64,000 nucleotides of DNA from Nocardioides sp. (GCA_037045645.1 JBAOIH010000001.1:248001-312000), one strand, 5' to 3'. Counted from the stretch's first letter, positions 28,686 through 37,851 are shown. A program made the numbers and translations. The notes: generated by a model not told the origin, from the letters alone.

Positions 28686-29711
28686 GTGGCCGTCAGCACC
28701 GAGTCCCACGAGGGTCCTCCGACCCTCCAGATCGTCGCCGAACTCGCTGGCGTCTCCCGCCAGACGGTGTCCAATGCGGTCAACAACCCCGACCTGCTGC
28801 GCCCCGAGACACTGGAACGGGTCCAGCAGGCGATCCGTACGCTCGGCTACTCGCCCAACCGGGCCGCCCGAAGCCTGCGCACGCGTCAGTCGGGCCTGAT
28901 CGGATTGCGATTCAGCAGGGCAGAAGAGGGCACCGCCAACGCGATGATGGACCGCTTCGTGCACTCGCTCGTGGAGGCCGCCGCCGAGTCCGGCCATCAC
29001 GTGCTGCTGATCGCGGGTGAGGATCCGGTCGCGGGATACGACGAGGTGTTGCGGGCGACCGCCGTCGACGCCCTCGTCGTGACCGACACCTACCTCGGCA
29101 ACCCTCAGGCCGCCTGGCTGACCGAACGTGGCGCGCCGTTCGTGGCGTTCGGGCGGCCGTGGGACAGCCCCGAGGCCACCCATCCCTGGGTCGACGTCGA
29201 CGGGGCGGCAGGCACCGGCCTGGCGACCAACCATCTGCTCCAGCGCGACCACCAGCGGATCGCCTGGCTCGGCTGGACCGATGACAGCGTGATCAACGTC
29301 GACCGGCGCTCGGGCTGGGAGCGGGCGATGTATTTCGCCAGCCTCGACACGGCCGGACTCGAACGCCAGTCGGAGGATTCGGTCGAGGGTGGACGCGCTG
29401 CCGCAGCCGAGCTGCTGGAGGCCGGCGCCACCGGCATCGTCTGTGCGTCGGACACCTTGGCTATCGGGGTGCTGCACGAACTCGCCTCGCGCGGCCTGCG
29501 CCCGGGCGCGGACATCGGCGTGGTCGGCTTCGACGATTCCCAGGCTGCACAGGTCTTCCCGGGTGGGCTGACGTCCGTACGCCAACCGCTCGAGGACGTG
29601 GCGGTCGAGATCGTGCACGCCGTCGAACGGCTCCTCAGCTCCGATGCGCCCGGCGAGTTGGGGCGGTTGCTGTCCCCGACGTTGGCGGTGCGCGGCTCGA
29701 CCGAGCGCTGA
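28686..29711 (+). CDS. LacI-family transcriptional regulator
   Basis: The N-terminal HTH reads LQIVAELAGVSRQTVSNAVNNPDLLRPETLERVQQAIRTLGYSPNRAARSLRT, the classic LacI pattern including the hinge helix. The sugar-binding domain follows, with CASDTLAIGVLHELASRGLRPGADIGVVGFDDSQAAQVFPGGLTSVRQP near the end. GTG 28686 has AGGGAG upstream. It is divergent from radA and no sugar operon adjoins it, so the ligand cannot be guessed. 341 residues. Confidence 0.9.
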   Translation: MAVSTESHEGPPTLQIVAELAGVSRQTVSNAVNNPDLLRPETLERVQQAIRTLGYSPNRAARSLRTRQSGLIGLRFSRAEEGTANAMMDRFVHSLVEAAAESGHHVLLIAGEDPVAGYDEVLRATAVDALVVTDTYLGNPQAAWLTERGAPFVAFGRPWDSPEATHPWVDVDGAAGTGLATNHLLQRDHQRIAWLGWTDDSVINVDRRSGWERAMYFASLDTAGLERQSEDSVEGGRAAAAELLEAGATGIVCASDTLAIGVLHELASRGLRPGADIGVVGFDDSQAAQVFPGGLTSVRQPLEDVAVEIVHAVERLLSSDAPGELGRLLSPTLAVRGSTER

Positions 29712-29727
29712 CGCGCTCGCGGCGGTC

Positions 29728-29767
29728 GAGCGGACTCCGGTCCGCTCAACCCCCGGCGAACCGGGGG
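29728..29767. terminator. Twin hairpins between convergent genes
   Basis: GAGCGGAC-TCCG-GTCCGCTC (29728-29747) is followed at once by CCCCCGG-CGAA-CCGGGGG (29750-29767). Two strong GC hairpins lie between the LacI gene and the convergent methyltransferase, suiting bidirectional termination. Confidence 0.75.
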
Positions 29768-29796
29768 CTTAGCGGCCCGAACGGGTGTCCAGTCGC

Positions 29797-30513
29797 TCAA
29801 AAACGCCGCCACCACAGGTTCACCGCGTAGTCGACCTCGACTCCGTCATGTGAGGCCAGGATCCGCTCGGCCGCCTCGGGGGCGAACTCGATGCGTACGA
29901 CCGCCTCCAGGTCTGCACGCGATTCGAAGAGCCAGCGCATCGTCACCGACTTGCGAGTCCAGCCCTGCACAGACCAGAAGCGTTCGATCGTCGGCGCCGA
30001 AGGCAGCCACGGGTAGCCCTCGCGAAACCAGCGGCCGAAGGTCGAGGTCGACTTGTCGTTGTCGAGGATGTACGCCACCCCGCCTCGCCGCATCACCCGG
30101 GACAACTCCAACAGGCCCGGCTCACACCCCGGACCGAAGAAGTACGCCCAGCGCGCATGCGCGACATCCACCGACGATGCAGCCACCGGCAACTCCTGCG
30201 CCGTCCCGTCCAGCACGCGCACCGCATCGAGTCGGCGCACCCGCCGACGAGCCAGCGTCGCCAACGACGGATGCGGTTCCACGCCGACCACCGAGCGCGC
30301 GGTCGCGGCGAACAGCGGCAGGTGAAACCCGGTGCCGCACCCGATATCGAGCACGTCGCGGTCGGCCCAGTCGCCGATCTCACGCATCGCGGCGGTCAGC
30401 AGCCCGTCGGGGTCGACGGCGCGGTTCTCGATTTCGTACGTTGCGGGCGTGCGCCAGATGTTGGGGCTCTCGATGGCGCCGGGTGGGGTGCTGAGTTTCG
30501 ACACGCCTAGCAC
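29797..30513 (-). CDS. SAM-dependent methyltransferase, class I
   Basis: Motif I is DVLDIGCGTGFHLPLFA, then an acidic strand end VVGVEPHPSL, then LPVAASSVDVAHARWAYFFGPGCEPGL and MRRGGVAYILDN, as in the UbiE/Methyltransf_11 group. The substrate is unknown. GTG 30513 is the start, with GTG 30504 also possible. The 77-nt gap to the next minus-strand gene has short GC-rich dyads (for example CGACCT...AGGTCG-type around 30508-30528) and nothing else. 238 residues. Confidence 0.8.
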   Translation of the reverse strand: MLGVSKLSTPPGAIESPNIWRTPATYEIENRAVDPDGLLTAAMREIGDWADRDVLDIGCGTGFHLPLFAATARSVVGVEPHPSLATLARRRVRRLDAVRVLDGTAQELPVAASSVDVAHARWAYFFGPGCEPGLLELSRVMRRGGVAYILDNDKSTSTFGRWFREGYPWLPSAPTIERFWSVQGWTRKSVTMRWLFESRADLEAVVRIEFAPEAAERILASHDGVEVDYAVNLWWRRF

Positions 30514-30590
30514 GACCTCGTTCCTCGGTCGTGGGCTCGCTCAACCTGGCGCACGTCACGCGCCGCGACTTCGTCGCGCACGTGGTGCGC

Positions 30591-31229
30591 TCAAATACGC
30601 ACGAGCCCGTTGGGCGTCATGAACTGGGCGGCCAGGATGCCGGGGGTGCCGTTGGGGGCGACCCACTCGACCTTGAAGTCCTCCAGGGCGGCCTCCACCG
30701 GTTCGCCGAGCCACTCCGAGACGCGTGCCGGGTCGCCAGCGATCTCCAGTGCGGCCAGTGAATAGTCGTCATCGCCCGCGTGGCCCGGACGCAACTCGCC
30801 TTCGGTCTCCCATTCGATGAAGAACGGCAACTGTGGGTCGGCGATCAGGCCGTTCACGCCGATCTGCTTCCAGCGCAACTCGGTGCCGTCGTTGCGATAA
30901 CGGTTGCCCTGGACGGCTTCTCGCTCCAGACGCGCCTCCGTCTTGGAGATGTCGCGTACGCGGACCACCCAGCCCAGCCAGCCGCCGCCGAGCGCGGAGC
31001 GGGCACGCACGGCCTGCCCGAACGGTGCCTTGTCGGACGCCGGATGGTCGAGCACCTCGACGATCTCGAGGTACGTCTTGTTGGCCAGCGGCAGGGTCAG
31101 GTTGCGGGTGCCGAAGCGTGGATGCACGCCGCCATCGACGAATTTCTTGCCGAGCAGGTCCCCGAGTCGCGCCGCGGTGGCCACGAGTCCATCCGGACCG
31201 GCCGCGAACGAAAGATGGTCTAGGCGCAT
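30591..31229 (-). CDS. VOC / glyoxalase-like domain protein
   Basis: MRLDHLSFAAGPDGLVATAARLGDLLG and YLEIVEVLD give the paired beta-alpha-beta modules of the glyoxalase_3 type (PF13468-like). The second half (PFFIEWETEG) supplies another metal-site-like Glu. No enzyme activity can be assigned. 212 residues. The gene is followed by the methyltransferase gene on the same strand. Confidence 0.65.
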   Translation of the reverse strand: MRLDHLSFAAGPDGLVATAARLGDLLGKKFVDGGVHPRFGTRNLTLPLANKTYLEIVEVLDHPASDKAPFGQAVRARSALGGGWLGWVVRVRDISKTEARLEREAVQGNRYRNDGTELRWKQIGVNGLIADPQLPFFIEWETEGELRPGHAGDDDYSLAALEIAGDPARVSEWLGEPVEAALEDFKVEWVAPNGTPGILAAQFMTPNGLVRI

Positions 31230-31314
31230 GACTTGATTGTGAACTGCGGCACGGCCCGCGAAACAATCGGGGTCGCTCTCTCGACGTCGAGATTGTCGGA
31301 GTGGAGCGACAACT

Positions 31315-32073
31315 TCAGTCGGCTGGATGCAACGCCAGGGCCGAGCGGGACCGCACGTGCGCCTCGCAGTGGCGGGCGAGTTCGTCGTACGCCGCGTGTC
31401 CCATCAGTTCGACCAATTCGGGCCGGTTCGTCACGAACACCGGCTCCACGGCGACGTGCGCCTCGGTGTTGCCCGAGCAGTACCAGTCCAGGTCGTGACC
31501 TCCCGGCCCCCAGCCCCGCCGGTCGTACTCTCCGATGGAGATCTCCAGGTAGGAGGTGTCGTCGGCGCGCTCGACGGTGCGGTACGTACGCCGGATCGGC
31601 AACTGCCAGCACACGTCCGGCTTGGTCTCCAGTGGTTCGCGCCCTTGTTGCAGGGCCAGCAGGTGCAGCGCACAACCGGCGCCCTCCGCGAAGTCCGGAC
31701 GGTTGTGCAGGACGCACGCCGACTGCCCCAGATGCGAGTGCGTACGAGTCTTGCGGTCGCCGTCCTCGTCGACCTCGGTCCAATCGCTGCGCTTGACCCG
31801 CTTGCGGCCGGGATGGAACTGCCACACCTCGGGGGTGAGTTCGGCGACGTACGCCGCGACTCGCCTCTCGTCGTCCTTGTCGGCGAAGTGGGCGCCCAGC
31901 GTGCAGCAGCCCGTGTCCGGGGATGACGCATAGATGCCCTGGCAGCCCTGTCCGAAGATGCAGGTGAACGACGAGGTCAGCCAGGTCAGGTCGCAGCGGA
32001 AGACCTGCGCGTCGTCGGCCGGATCGACGAACTCGACGTACGCACGTGGAAACACCAGATCAACCTCGGGCAC
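31315..32073 (-). CDS. Cys-rich conserved protein (Rv0495c neighbourhood)
   Basis: The 252-residue protein has clustered cysteines (FRCDLTWLTSSFTCIFGQGCQGI and DTGCCTLGAHF) and later ACVLHNR...GCALHLLAL and DVCWQLPIRR, a pattern suited to binding a metal or iron-sulfur cluster, as in YkgJ/DUF3109-like proteins. In mycobacteria an apparent counterpart, Rv0495c, sits next to ppx1 in the same divergent order, which supports orthology by position. GTG 32073 is the start. Activity is unknown. Confidence 0.6.
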   Translation of the reverse strand: MPEVDLVFPRAYVEFVDPADDAQVFRCDLTWLTSSFTCIFGQGCQGIYASSPDTGCCTLGAHFADKDDERRVAAYVAELTPEVWQFHPGRKRVKRSDWTEVDEDGDRKTRTHSHLGQSACVLHNRPDFAEGAGCALHLLALQQGREPLETKPDVCWQLPIRRTYRTVERADDTSYLEISIGEYDRRGWGPGGHDLDWYCSGNTEAHVAVEPVFVTNRPELVELMGHAAYDELARHCEAHVRSRSALALHPAD

Positions 32074-32097
32074 CTGCGCAACCTATAACCTCGCACC

Positions 32098-33042
32098 ATG
32101 CGGTTGGGCGTACTCGACATCGGTTCCAACACCGGGCACCTGTTGGTGGTGGATGCCCGCGGTGGCGCCGCGCCGCTTCCGGCGTACTCCCACAAGGAGC
32201 CGCTGCGCCTGGCCGAGCATCTCGATGGCCAGGGCGCGGTCTCGCGTTCGGGGATCGAGGCGCTGACGAAGTTCACCTTGTCGTCGATCGATGTCGCCGA
32301 GGACCGCGGCTGCGAGGAGATGATGGCGTTCGCCACCTCCGCGGTGCGCGACGCGATCAACACCGAAGAGGTGCTGGACGAGGTCGCCGAACGCACGGGC
32401 GTACGCATCAAGGTGCTCTCCGGGGAGGACGAGGCACGACTGACCTTCCTGGCCGTACGCCGTTGGTTCGGCTGGTCGGCGGGGCGTCTCGCGCTGTTCG
32501 ACATCGGTGGCGGTTCGTTGGAGATCGCGAGCGGATCGCGGGAGGCGCCTTCGGTCGCGTGGTCGTTGCCGCTGGGTGCAGCGCGATTGGCGAAGGCCTG
32601 GTTCGTCGACGGCAAGGCGGACGAGGATGCCGTACGCCGGATGCGCAAGGAGATCAGGGCCGAGATCGCGCGCGACGCGGGCGAGTTGTTGCGCACCGGC
32701 AAGGCCGACAAGGCGACGGCGACGTCGAAGACGTTCCGGTCGCTGGCCCGGGTGTGCGGCGCGGCGCCGTCGGGTGAAGGGCCGCTGGTGAGCCGCACCC
32801 TGGCGCTGAGCGACCTCAAGGGCTGGATCCCGAAACTGCTCGAACTCTCGCCCGACGAACTCGCCTCGCTGCCCGGGGTCTCGCCCAGTCGTACGCATCA
32901 GATCGTGCCGGGCGCGATGGTCGCCGAAGCCTGCATGGAGATCTTCGAACTTCCCGAGTTGGAGATCTGCCCGTGGGCGCTGCGCGAGGGCGTGATCTTG
33001 GAACGCATCGACCAGATCAGCGTGCTCGGGAACGGCGCATGA
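32098..33042 (+). CDS. ppx: Ppx/GppA-family exopolyphosphatase
   Basis: This family hydrolyses polyphosphate or pppGpp. Motifs of the ASKHA fold are present: LGVLDIGSNTGHLLVVD (phosphate 1), FATSAVRDA, VLSGEDEARLTFLA and ALFDIGGGSLEI (phosphate 2). At 314 residues it is the short type corresponding to mycobacterial Ppx1 (Rv0496). The start ATG 32098 lies 24 nt from the divergent Cys-rich gene. It overlaps the TIM-barrel gene by ATGA. Choice between polyphosphate and pppGpp substrate is not visible in the sequence. Confidence 0.88.
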   Translation: MRLGVLDIGSNTGHLLVVDARGGAAPLPAYSHKEPLRLAEHLDGQGAVSRSGIEALTKFTLSSIDVAEDRGCEEMMAFATSAVRDAINTEEVLDEVAERTGVRIKVLSGEDEARLTFLAVRRWFGWSAGRLALFDIGGGSLEIASGSREAPSVAWSLPLGAARLAKAWFVDGKADEDAVRRMRKEIRAEIARDAGELLRTGKADKATATSKTFRSLARVCGAAPSGEGPLVSRTLALSDLKGWIPKLLELSPDELASLPGVSPSRTHQIVPGAMVAEACMEIFELPELEICPWALREGVILERIDQISVLGNGA

Positions 33043-33860
33043 CCGTCGCGCTGTCCACCGCCTCGGTCTACCCCGAGTCGACCGCGCACGCCTTCGCGCA
33101 TGCCGCGGCGCTCGGGTACGACGCGGTGGAAGTGATGGTCGGGATCGACGCGCTGAGCCAGCAGGTCGCGGCCGTGCAACAACTCTCCGACCACCACGAG
33201 ATGCCGGTCTGCGCGATCCATGCGCCCTGTCTGCTGATCACCCAGCGCGTCTGGGGCACCGACCACTGGGTCAAGCTGCAGCGCTCGGCCGAGATGGCCC
33301 ACGCGCTGGGAGCGAGCGTGGTTGTCGTACACCCGCCATTTCGGTGGCAACGCGAGTACGCCACCGGCTTCGTGGACGGGATCGCCGCCCTCGAAGCCTC
33401 GACGGGGATGCGGTTCGCCGTCGAGAACATGTACCCGTGGCGGGCCTCGGGCAAGGGCCGTCGCGGTCGCGCGAAGATGGAGATGTACGTCCCCGGCTGG
33501 GATCCGTCCGCGCACGACTTCGCGCACACGACGATCGATCTCTCACATGCCGCGATCGCGCGTGACGACGTGGTCGAGATGGCCCAGCGGATGGGGGACC
33601 GCCTCACCCACATCCACCTGACCGATGGCACCGGGTCGGCCAAGGACGAACACCTCGTCCCCGGTCGTGGCGCGATGGATGCGGCGGGGTTCTTGGCGCA
33701 CCTGGTCGCCCTCGACTTCGCCGGCAGTGTCGTGCTGGAGATCAACACCCGGCGTTGCAACACCTCGGCCGAACGCGTTCGTGATCTGCGCGAATCGTTG
33801 GAGTTCGCCCGCGAGCACTTCACCGCGCCACTGGTGCGGCAGAGTCGAGAACCCAGATGA
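33039..33860 (+). CDS. Sugar isomerase/endonuclease-type TIM-barrel protein
   Basis: The protein starts ALSTASVYPESTAHAFAHAAALGYDAVEVMVG and has VCAIHAPCLL, VVVHPPFRWQ, FAVENMYPW, TIDLSHAAI, LTHIHLTDG and VVLEINTRR. These are strand-end acidic and His residues of the xylose isomerase-like (AP endonuclease 2) fold that binds two or three metals. It corresponds in position to Rv0498. The substrate is unknown. 273 residues; it overlaps both neighbours by ATGA. Confidence 0.75.
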   Translation: MTVALSTASVYPESTAHAFAHAAALGYDAVEVMVGIDALSQQVAAVQQLSDHHEMPVCAIHAPCLLITQRVWGTDHWVKLQRSAEMAHALGASVVVVHPPFRWQREYATGFVDGIAALEASTGMRFAVENMYPWRASGKGRRGRAKMEMYVPGWDPSAHDFAHTTIDLSHAAIARDDVVEMAQRMGDRLTHIHLTDGTGSAKDEHLVPGRGAMDAAGFLAHLVALDFAGSVVLEINTRRCNTSAERVRDLRESLEFAREHFTAPLVRQSREPR

Positions 33861-34448
33861 GTCCGGCCGCCCGTCGCGGTCGCCGCCGGGGTGCCCCCGA
33901 CACGAAGGCGGCCATTCTCACGGCTGCGCGCGAAGCATTCGGCGAGCATGGCTTCACGCGTACGACGATCCGCGGCGTCGCGGCGGCAGCCGGCGTCGAC
34001 GCGGCGCTGGTCCACCACTACTTCGGCAGCAAGGACGAACTCTTCGTCGCCGCGTTGGCGTTGCCGGTCGACCCGCGCGAGGTGCTCGCGCCCGTGGTCG
34101 CGGCCGGACCTGACGGCGCGGGGGAGCGACTGATGCGGGCGTTCTTGTCGGTATGGGACGACCCCGAGCTGCAACCCGCGTTGCTCGCCTTGGCCCGAAC
34201 CATCGTCGAGCCGTCGGGCGCGGAGCTTCGCGCGGACCGGCTTCCTGCCGGTGGTCATCGGCCCGGCATTGCGCGGGTTGGTGCGCGATCAGCCGGACGT
34301 ACGCATCCCGCTGATCGCCAGCCAGTTGATCGGCCTGATCGTGACGCGTTATCTCGTCGCCCTCGAACCGATGGTCGCCTTGTCGAGCGAGGAAGTCGTC
34401 GCACTGATCGGCCCCACGGTGCAGCGATATCTCACCGACGACCTCTAG
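33857..34448 (+). CDS. TetR-family repressor, frameshifted in its ligand domain
   Basis: The HTH is TKAAILTAAREAFGEHGFTRTTIRGVAAAAGVDAALVHHYFGSKDELFVAAL. The first ~125 residues are normal. In the written frame the protein then changes to Arg/Pro-rich sequence and runs through the repeat array to 34615. In frame +1, TGFLPVVIGPALRGLVRDQPDVRIPLIASQLIGLIVTRYLVALEPMVALSSEEVVALIGPTVQRYLTDDL ends at TAG 34446-34448, the expected C-terminus. A one-base insertion around 34215-34240 explains this. It likely controls the ABC exporter downstream if intact. Confidence 0.7.
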
Positions 34449-34450
34449 CC

Positions 34451-34564
34451 GACCTGTCGCGTCTGCTCCGCGCAACTGCCTCGACCTGTCGCATCTGCTC
34501 AGCGCAACTGCCTCGACCTGTCGCGTCTGCTCGGCGCAAACCCCCCGACCTGTCGCGTCTGCAC
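34451..34564 (+). repeat. 32-bp-period repeat array B, 4 copies
   Basis: Core copies start at 34451, 34483, 34515 and 34547, always 32 bp apart. The first begins 3 nt after the TAG of the TetR gene. Copy 2 has GCATC for GCGTC and the last copy decays at its end (CTGCAC). The array fills most of the gap before the ABC exporter, so its promoter must lie in or just after it. Confidence 0.9.
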
Positions 34565-34611
34565 ACTGGCGAACTTGCGCGGCGCCCCGACACAGGAGCA
34601 GTATTCAACGC

Positions 34612-35322
34612 ATGATGAAAAACTCGGTCGAGATCAAGGATCTCGTCGTGAAGCGAGGGTCGCGTACGGTCCTCGACGGGCTCGACCTCTCCATCGGCGG
34701 CGGGGTGACCGGCCTGCTCGGCCCATCGGGCTGCGGCAAGACCACGCTGATGCGCTGCCTGGTCGGGGTCCAGAAGATCGTCGGCGGTGACGTCACCGTC
34801 TTCGGTGAGGAGGCCGGGTCGGCGCCGCTGCGCGACCGGATCGGCTACCACACCCAGGCGGCCAGCGTGTACGACGACCTGAGCGTCGCCGAGAATCTGA
34901 AGTTCTTCGCCCAGGTGCGTGGCCTGGACCAGGAGTCAGTCCACAAGGCCATCGCCGCCGTCGATCTGCACGGTCACGAGGACCAGGTCGTACGCTCCCT
35001 GTCCGGCGGTGAGCGCAGTCGCGCCAGCCTGGCCGTCGCGCTGCTCGGCGACCCTGACCTGCTCGTCCTCGACGAGCCGACCGTCGGCCTCGACCCACTC
35101 CTGCGCCAGGACCTGTGGGCGCTGTTCCACCGACTCGCGGATGCGGGATCGGCGGTCTTCGTCTCCAGCCACGTGATGGATGAGGCCGACCGTTGCGATC
35201 GACTCCTGCTCATGCGAGACGGCGCGATCATCGCCGACGGATCGCCACAGCAGATCCGCCAAGACACCGGTCAAGGCGACATCGAGCACGCGTTTCTCGC
35301 CCTGGTGAAGGAGTCGAAATGA
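34612..35322 (+). CDS. ABC exporter ATP-binding protein
   Basis: Walker A is GLLGPSGCGKTTLM, the Q-loop is in GYHTQAASVYDDLSVAENL, the signature is SLSGGERSRASLA, and Walker B is LLVLDEPTVGLDP, with the switch His in VFVSSHVMDEADRC. This is the DrrA/CcmA type of export ATPase, paired with the ABC-2 permease that overlaps it by ATGA. The TetR gene upstream suggests an inducible drug or metabolite pump. 236 residues. Confidence 0.9.
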   Translation: MMKNSVEIKDLVVKRGSRTVLDGLDLSIGGGVTGLLGPSGCGKTTLMRCLVGVQKIVGGDVTVFGEEAGSAPLRDRIGYHTQAASVYDDLSVAENLKFFAQVRGLDQESVHKAIAAVDLHGHEDQVVRSLSGGERSRASLAVALLGDPDLLVLDEPTVGLDPLLRQDLWALFHRLADAGSAVFVSSHVMDEADRCDRLLLMRDGAIIADGSPQQIRQDTGQGDIEHAFLALVKESK

Positions 35323-36074
35323 CACCCCGGATCACCCTTGCTGTCATGCGCCGAGTCCTGGCCCAGTTGCGCCGCGATCACCGTACGCTCGCGATGCTGC
35401 TGCTCCTCCCCACCCTGCTGATGTCGCTGCTGTGGTGGATGTTCAAGGACGTCCCCGTCAACCCGATGACCGGACGCGACGTGTTCGACGGGATCGCGCC
35501 GGGCCTGTTGGCGCTCTTCCCGATGTTCATCATGTTCCTGGTCACCAGCGTGACCACGCTGCGTGAACGTTCGAGCGGGACTTTGGAACGCCTGCTGGCG
35601 ATGCCGATGGGCAAACTCGACTTCCTCTTCGGGTACGCCCTCGCCTTCGGCCTGGTCGCCGCGGTCCAGTCCGCGCTCGCGGTAGCCGTCAGCGTCGGCC
35701 TGCTCGGGATGGAGATGTCTGGCCCGGTGTGGCTCCTCACGGCGGTGGCCGTGGTCGATGCGATCCTCGGCACGGCGCTCGGCCTCTTCGTCAGCGCCTT
35801 CGCCCAGACCGAGTTCCAGGCCGTCCAGTTCATGCCCGCGGTCGTCGTACCGCAGATGTTGCTGTGCGGCCTGCTGGTCGCGCGTGACCGACTCCCGGAT
35901 GTGCTCCGGCAGATCAGCGACGTGCTGCCCCTGTCGTACGCCGTGGACGCCATGAAGCACCTGCAGACGTCCACGACGACCGGGCCGGTGTGGACCGACT
36001 TGGCGATCGTCAGCGCGTTCGCGATCGCGGGGCTCGCGCTCGGTGCCGTGACCCTCGAACGCCGGACCAACTAA
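35319..36074 (+). CDS. ABC-2 type exporter permease
   Basis: About six hydrophobic segments are visible, starting with TLAMLLLLPTLLMSLLWWMF and ending with LAIVSAFAIAGLALGAVTL. The LRERSSGTLERLLAMPMGKLDFLFGYALAFGLVAAVQSALAV block is the conserved ABC2_membrane signature region. It is the membrane partner of the ATPase upstream. The substrate is unknown. 251 residues. Confidence 0.88.
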   Translation: MTPRITLAVMRRVLAQLRRDHRTLAMLLLLPTLLMSLLWWMFKDVPVNPMTGRDVFDGIAPGLLALFPMFIMFLVTSVTTLRERSSGTLERLLAMPMGKLDFLFGYALAFGLVAAVQSALAVAVSVGLLGMEMSGPVWLLTAVAVVDAILGTALGLFVSAFAQTEFQAVQFMPAVVVPQMLLCGLLVARDRLPDVLRQISDVLPLSYAVDAMKHLQTSTTTGPVWTDLAIVSAFAIAGLALGAVTLERRTN

Positions 36075-36084
36075 CCTGCTGGAT

Positions 36085-37020
36085 ATGGGTCTGCTGCGCG
36101 AGTCACTGCTGATGCTGAGTCGCAGCAAGCAGGTGGAGCAGTTGGTCGAGACCATGCCGGTGTCGGCGGGAATCGTACGCTCGCACGTCCCGGGAACGAC
36201 CACTGCCGACGCGGTTCAGGCTGCCGAGGCCTTGGTCGAAAGAGGCCTCGCCGTGACGCTGGACTATCTGGGTGAGGACACCCTCGACGAGCACCAGGCA
36301 CAGGCCACGGTCGAGGCTTACATCGCGTTGTTGTCGGAGCTGAGCAACCGCGGCTGGTCTCGCCGCGCCGAGGTCTCCGTCAAGCTGTCGGCGATCGGTC
36401 AGGCCCTGCCTCAGGGCGGCAATCGGATCGCGTTGGAACACGCGCGCACCATCTGCCGCGCCGCGCGCAACGCCGGCACCACGGTCACCCTCGACATGGA
36501 GGACCACACCACCACGGACTCGACGCTGCTGATCCTGCGCGACCTGCGCAAGGACTTCCCCGAGACCGGCGCGGTGCTCCAGGCATACCTGCATCGCACC
36601 GAAGCCGACTGCCGTCATCTCGCGTACGAGGGCTCGCGGGTGCGGTTGTGCAAGGGCGCGTACGACGAACCCGAGTCGGTCACCTTCCAGGACAAACTCG
36701 ACGTCGACCGGTCGTACGTGCGTTGCCTCAAGGTGCTGCTCGAAGGTCGCGGCTATCCGATGATCGCGACCCACGACCCACGGATGATCAAGATCGCCAC
36801 CTCCTTGATCGGGCGCTTCGGCCGCGAGAAGGGGTCGTACGAATTCCAGATGCTCTATGGCATCCGTCCCGACGAGCAGCAACGCCTGGCCGACGACGGC
36901 GAGACCGTGCGGGTGTATGTGCCCTATGGCGAACAGTGGTACGGCTACCTGATGCGCCGCCTGGCCGAGCGTCCGCAGAACCTCGGCTTCTTCCTGCGCT
37001 CGCTGGTCTCCAAGAGTTGA
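36085..37020 (+). CDS. Proline dehydrogenase
   Basis: This FAD enzyme (PutB type) oxidises proline to pyrroline-5-carboxylate. Typical strands are TLDYLGEDT, EVSVKLSAIGQAL, TVTLDMEDH, AVLQAYLHRTEAD, VRLCKGAYDEP, MIATHDPRMI and YEFQMLYGIRPDEQQRL, with the C-terminal VYVPYGEQWYGYLMRRLAERPQN that binds proline. 311 residues is the normal monofunctional length. It is 21 nt from proC, which catalyses the opposite part of the proline cycle. Confidence 0.92.
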   Translation: MGLLRESLLMLSRSKQVEQLVETMPVSAGIVRSHVPGTTTADAVQAAEALVERGLAVTLDYLGEDTLDEHQAQATVEAYIALLSELSNRGWSRRAEVSVKLSAIGQALPQGGNRIALEHARTICRAARNAGTTVTLDMEDHTTTDSTLLILRDLRKDFPETGAVLQAYLHRTEADCRHLAYEGSRVRLCKGAYDEPESVTFQDKLDVDRSYVRCLKVLLEGRGYPMIATHDPRMIKIATSLIGRFGREKGSYEFQMLYGIRPDEQQRLADDGETVRVYVPYGEQWYGYLMRRLAERPQNLGFFLRSLVSKS

Positions 37021-37041
37021 GCGCGTGTCACCATTAGCGCC

Positions 37042-37842
37042 ATGAGCACAGCGATCATCGGCGCCGGCGTGATGGGGGAGACCCTGCTGTCGGGGCTCGT
37101 CCGGGCCGGTCGCCGCGTCGACCACCTCCTCGTGGGGGAGAAGCGCAGCGAGCGGGCCACCGAACTCGAGGAGAGGTACGGCGTGGCCGTCGTCTCCAAC
37201 AAGGAGGCCGCCGCCAAGGCCGACACCGTGGCGCTGGTCGTGAAACCGCAGGACATGGAGGCGGTGCTGGAGGAGATCGCGCCCGAGTTGCGCGCGGGTC
37301 AGTTGCTCGTCTCGCTCGCAGCCGGCATCACGACGAGTTTCATCGAGTCCCGGGTGCCTTCTGGGGTGGCCGTCGTACGCGTCATGCCCAACACGCCCGC
37401 GCTGGTCGACGAGGGAATGGCGGCGGTCTCACCGGGCTCGCACTGCAGCGAGGAGCACCTCGCCGAGGCCGAGTCGCTGATGTCGTCGGTGGGTCGAGTC
37501 GTACGCATTCCCGAGCGGCAGCAGGACGCGGTCACCGCGATCTCGGGTTCGGGACCGGCCTACATCTTCTTCGTGGTCGAGTCGATGATCGAGGCGGGCG
37601 TACATCTCGGCCTGCCGCGCGCCACCGCCACCGATCTGGTCGTGCAGACCCTGGTCGGTTCGGCCAAGATGCTGCGCGAGACCGGGACGCACCCGGTCGT
37701 TCTCCGCGAGCAGGTCACCTCGCCTGGCGGCACGACGGCTTCGGCTCTGCGCGAACTCGAGATCCACAAGGTGCGCGCGGCGTTCCTGGCCGCGATGGAG
37801 GCGGCGCGGAACCGTTCGCGCGCGCTCGCCGAAGGCGAGTGA
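37042..37842 (+). CDS. proC: Pyrroline-5-carboxylate reductase
   Basis: ProC makes proline from P5C with NAD(P)H. The Rossmann motif is STAIIGAGVMGETLLSGLVRAG, and VRVMPNTPALVDEGMAA, AISGSGPAYIFFVVESMIEAGVHLGLPR and VTSPGGTTASALRELE are all family signatures. 266 residues. In mycobacteria proC (Rv0500) lies in the same block before the small HTH gene and bS22, as here. It is convergent with trpS; the 9-nt gap leaves no room for a separate terminator. Confidence 0.95.
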   Translation: MSTAIIGAGVMGETLLSGLVRAGRRVDHLLVGEKRSERATELEERYGVAVVSNKEAAAKADTVALVVKPQDMEAVLEEIAPELRAGQLLVSLAAGITTSFIESRVPSGVAVVRVMPNTPALVDEGMAAVSPGSHCSEEHLAEAESLMSSVGRVVRIPERQQDAVTAISGSGPAYIFFVVESMIEAGVHLGLPRATATDLVVQTLVGSAKMLRETGTHPVVLREQVTSPGGTTASALRELEIHKVRAAFLAAMEAARNRSRALAEGE

Positions 37843-37851
37843 CATTAAGCC

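Noticed and set aside
28569..29618. N-terminal extension of RadA by ~350 residues
   Set aside because: The added part is antisense to the LacI regulator and precedes the canonical zinc finger. GTG 28568 gives the normal RadA length.
34449..34615. Extra C-terminal tail of the TetR protein
   Set aside because: The tail is a translation of the 32-bp array (RLLRATASTCRICSAQ pattern) that appears only because of the upstream frameshift.
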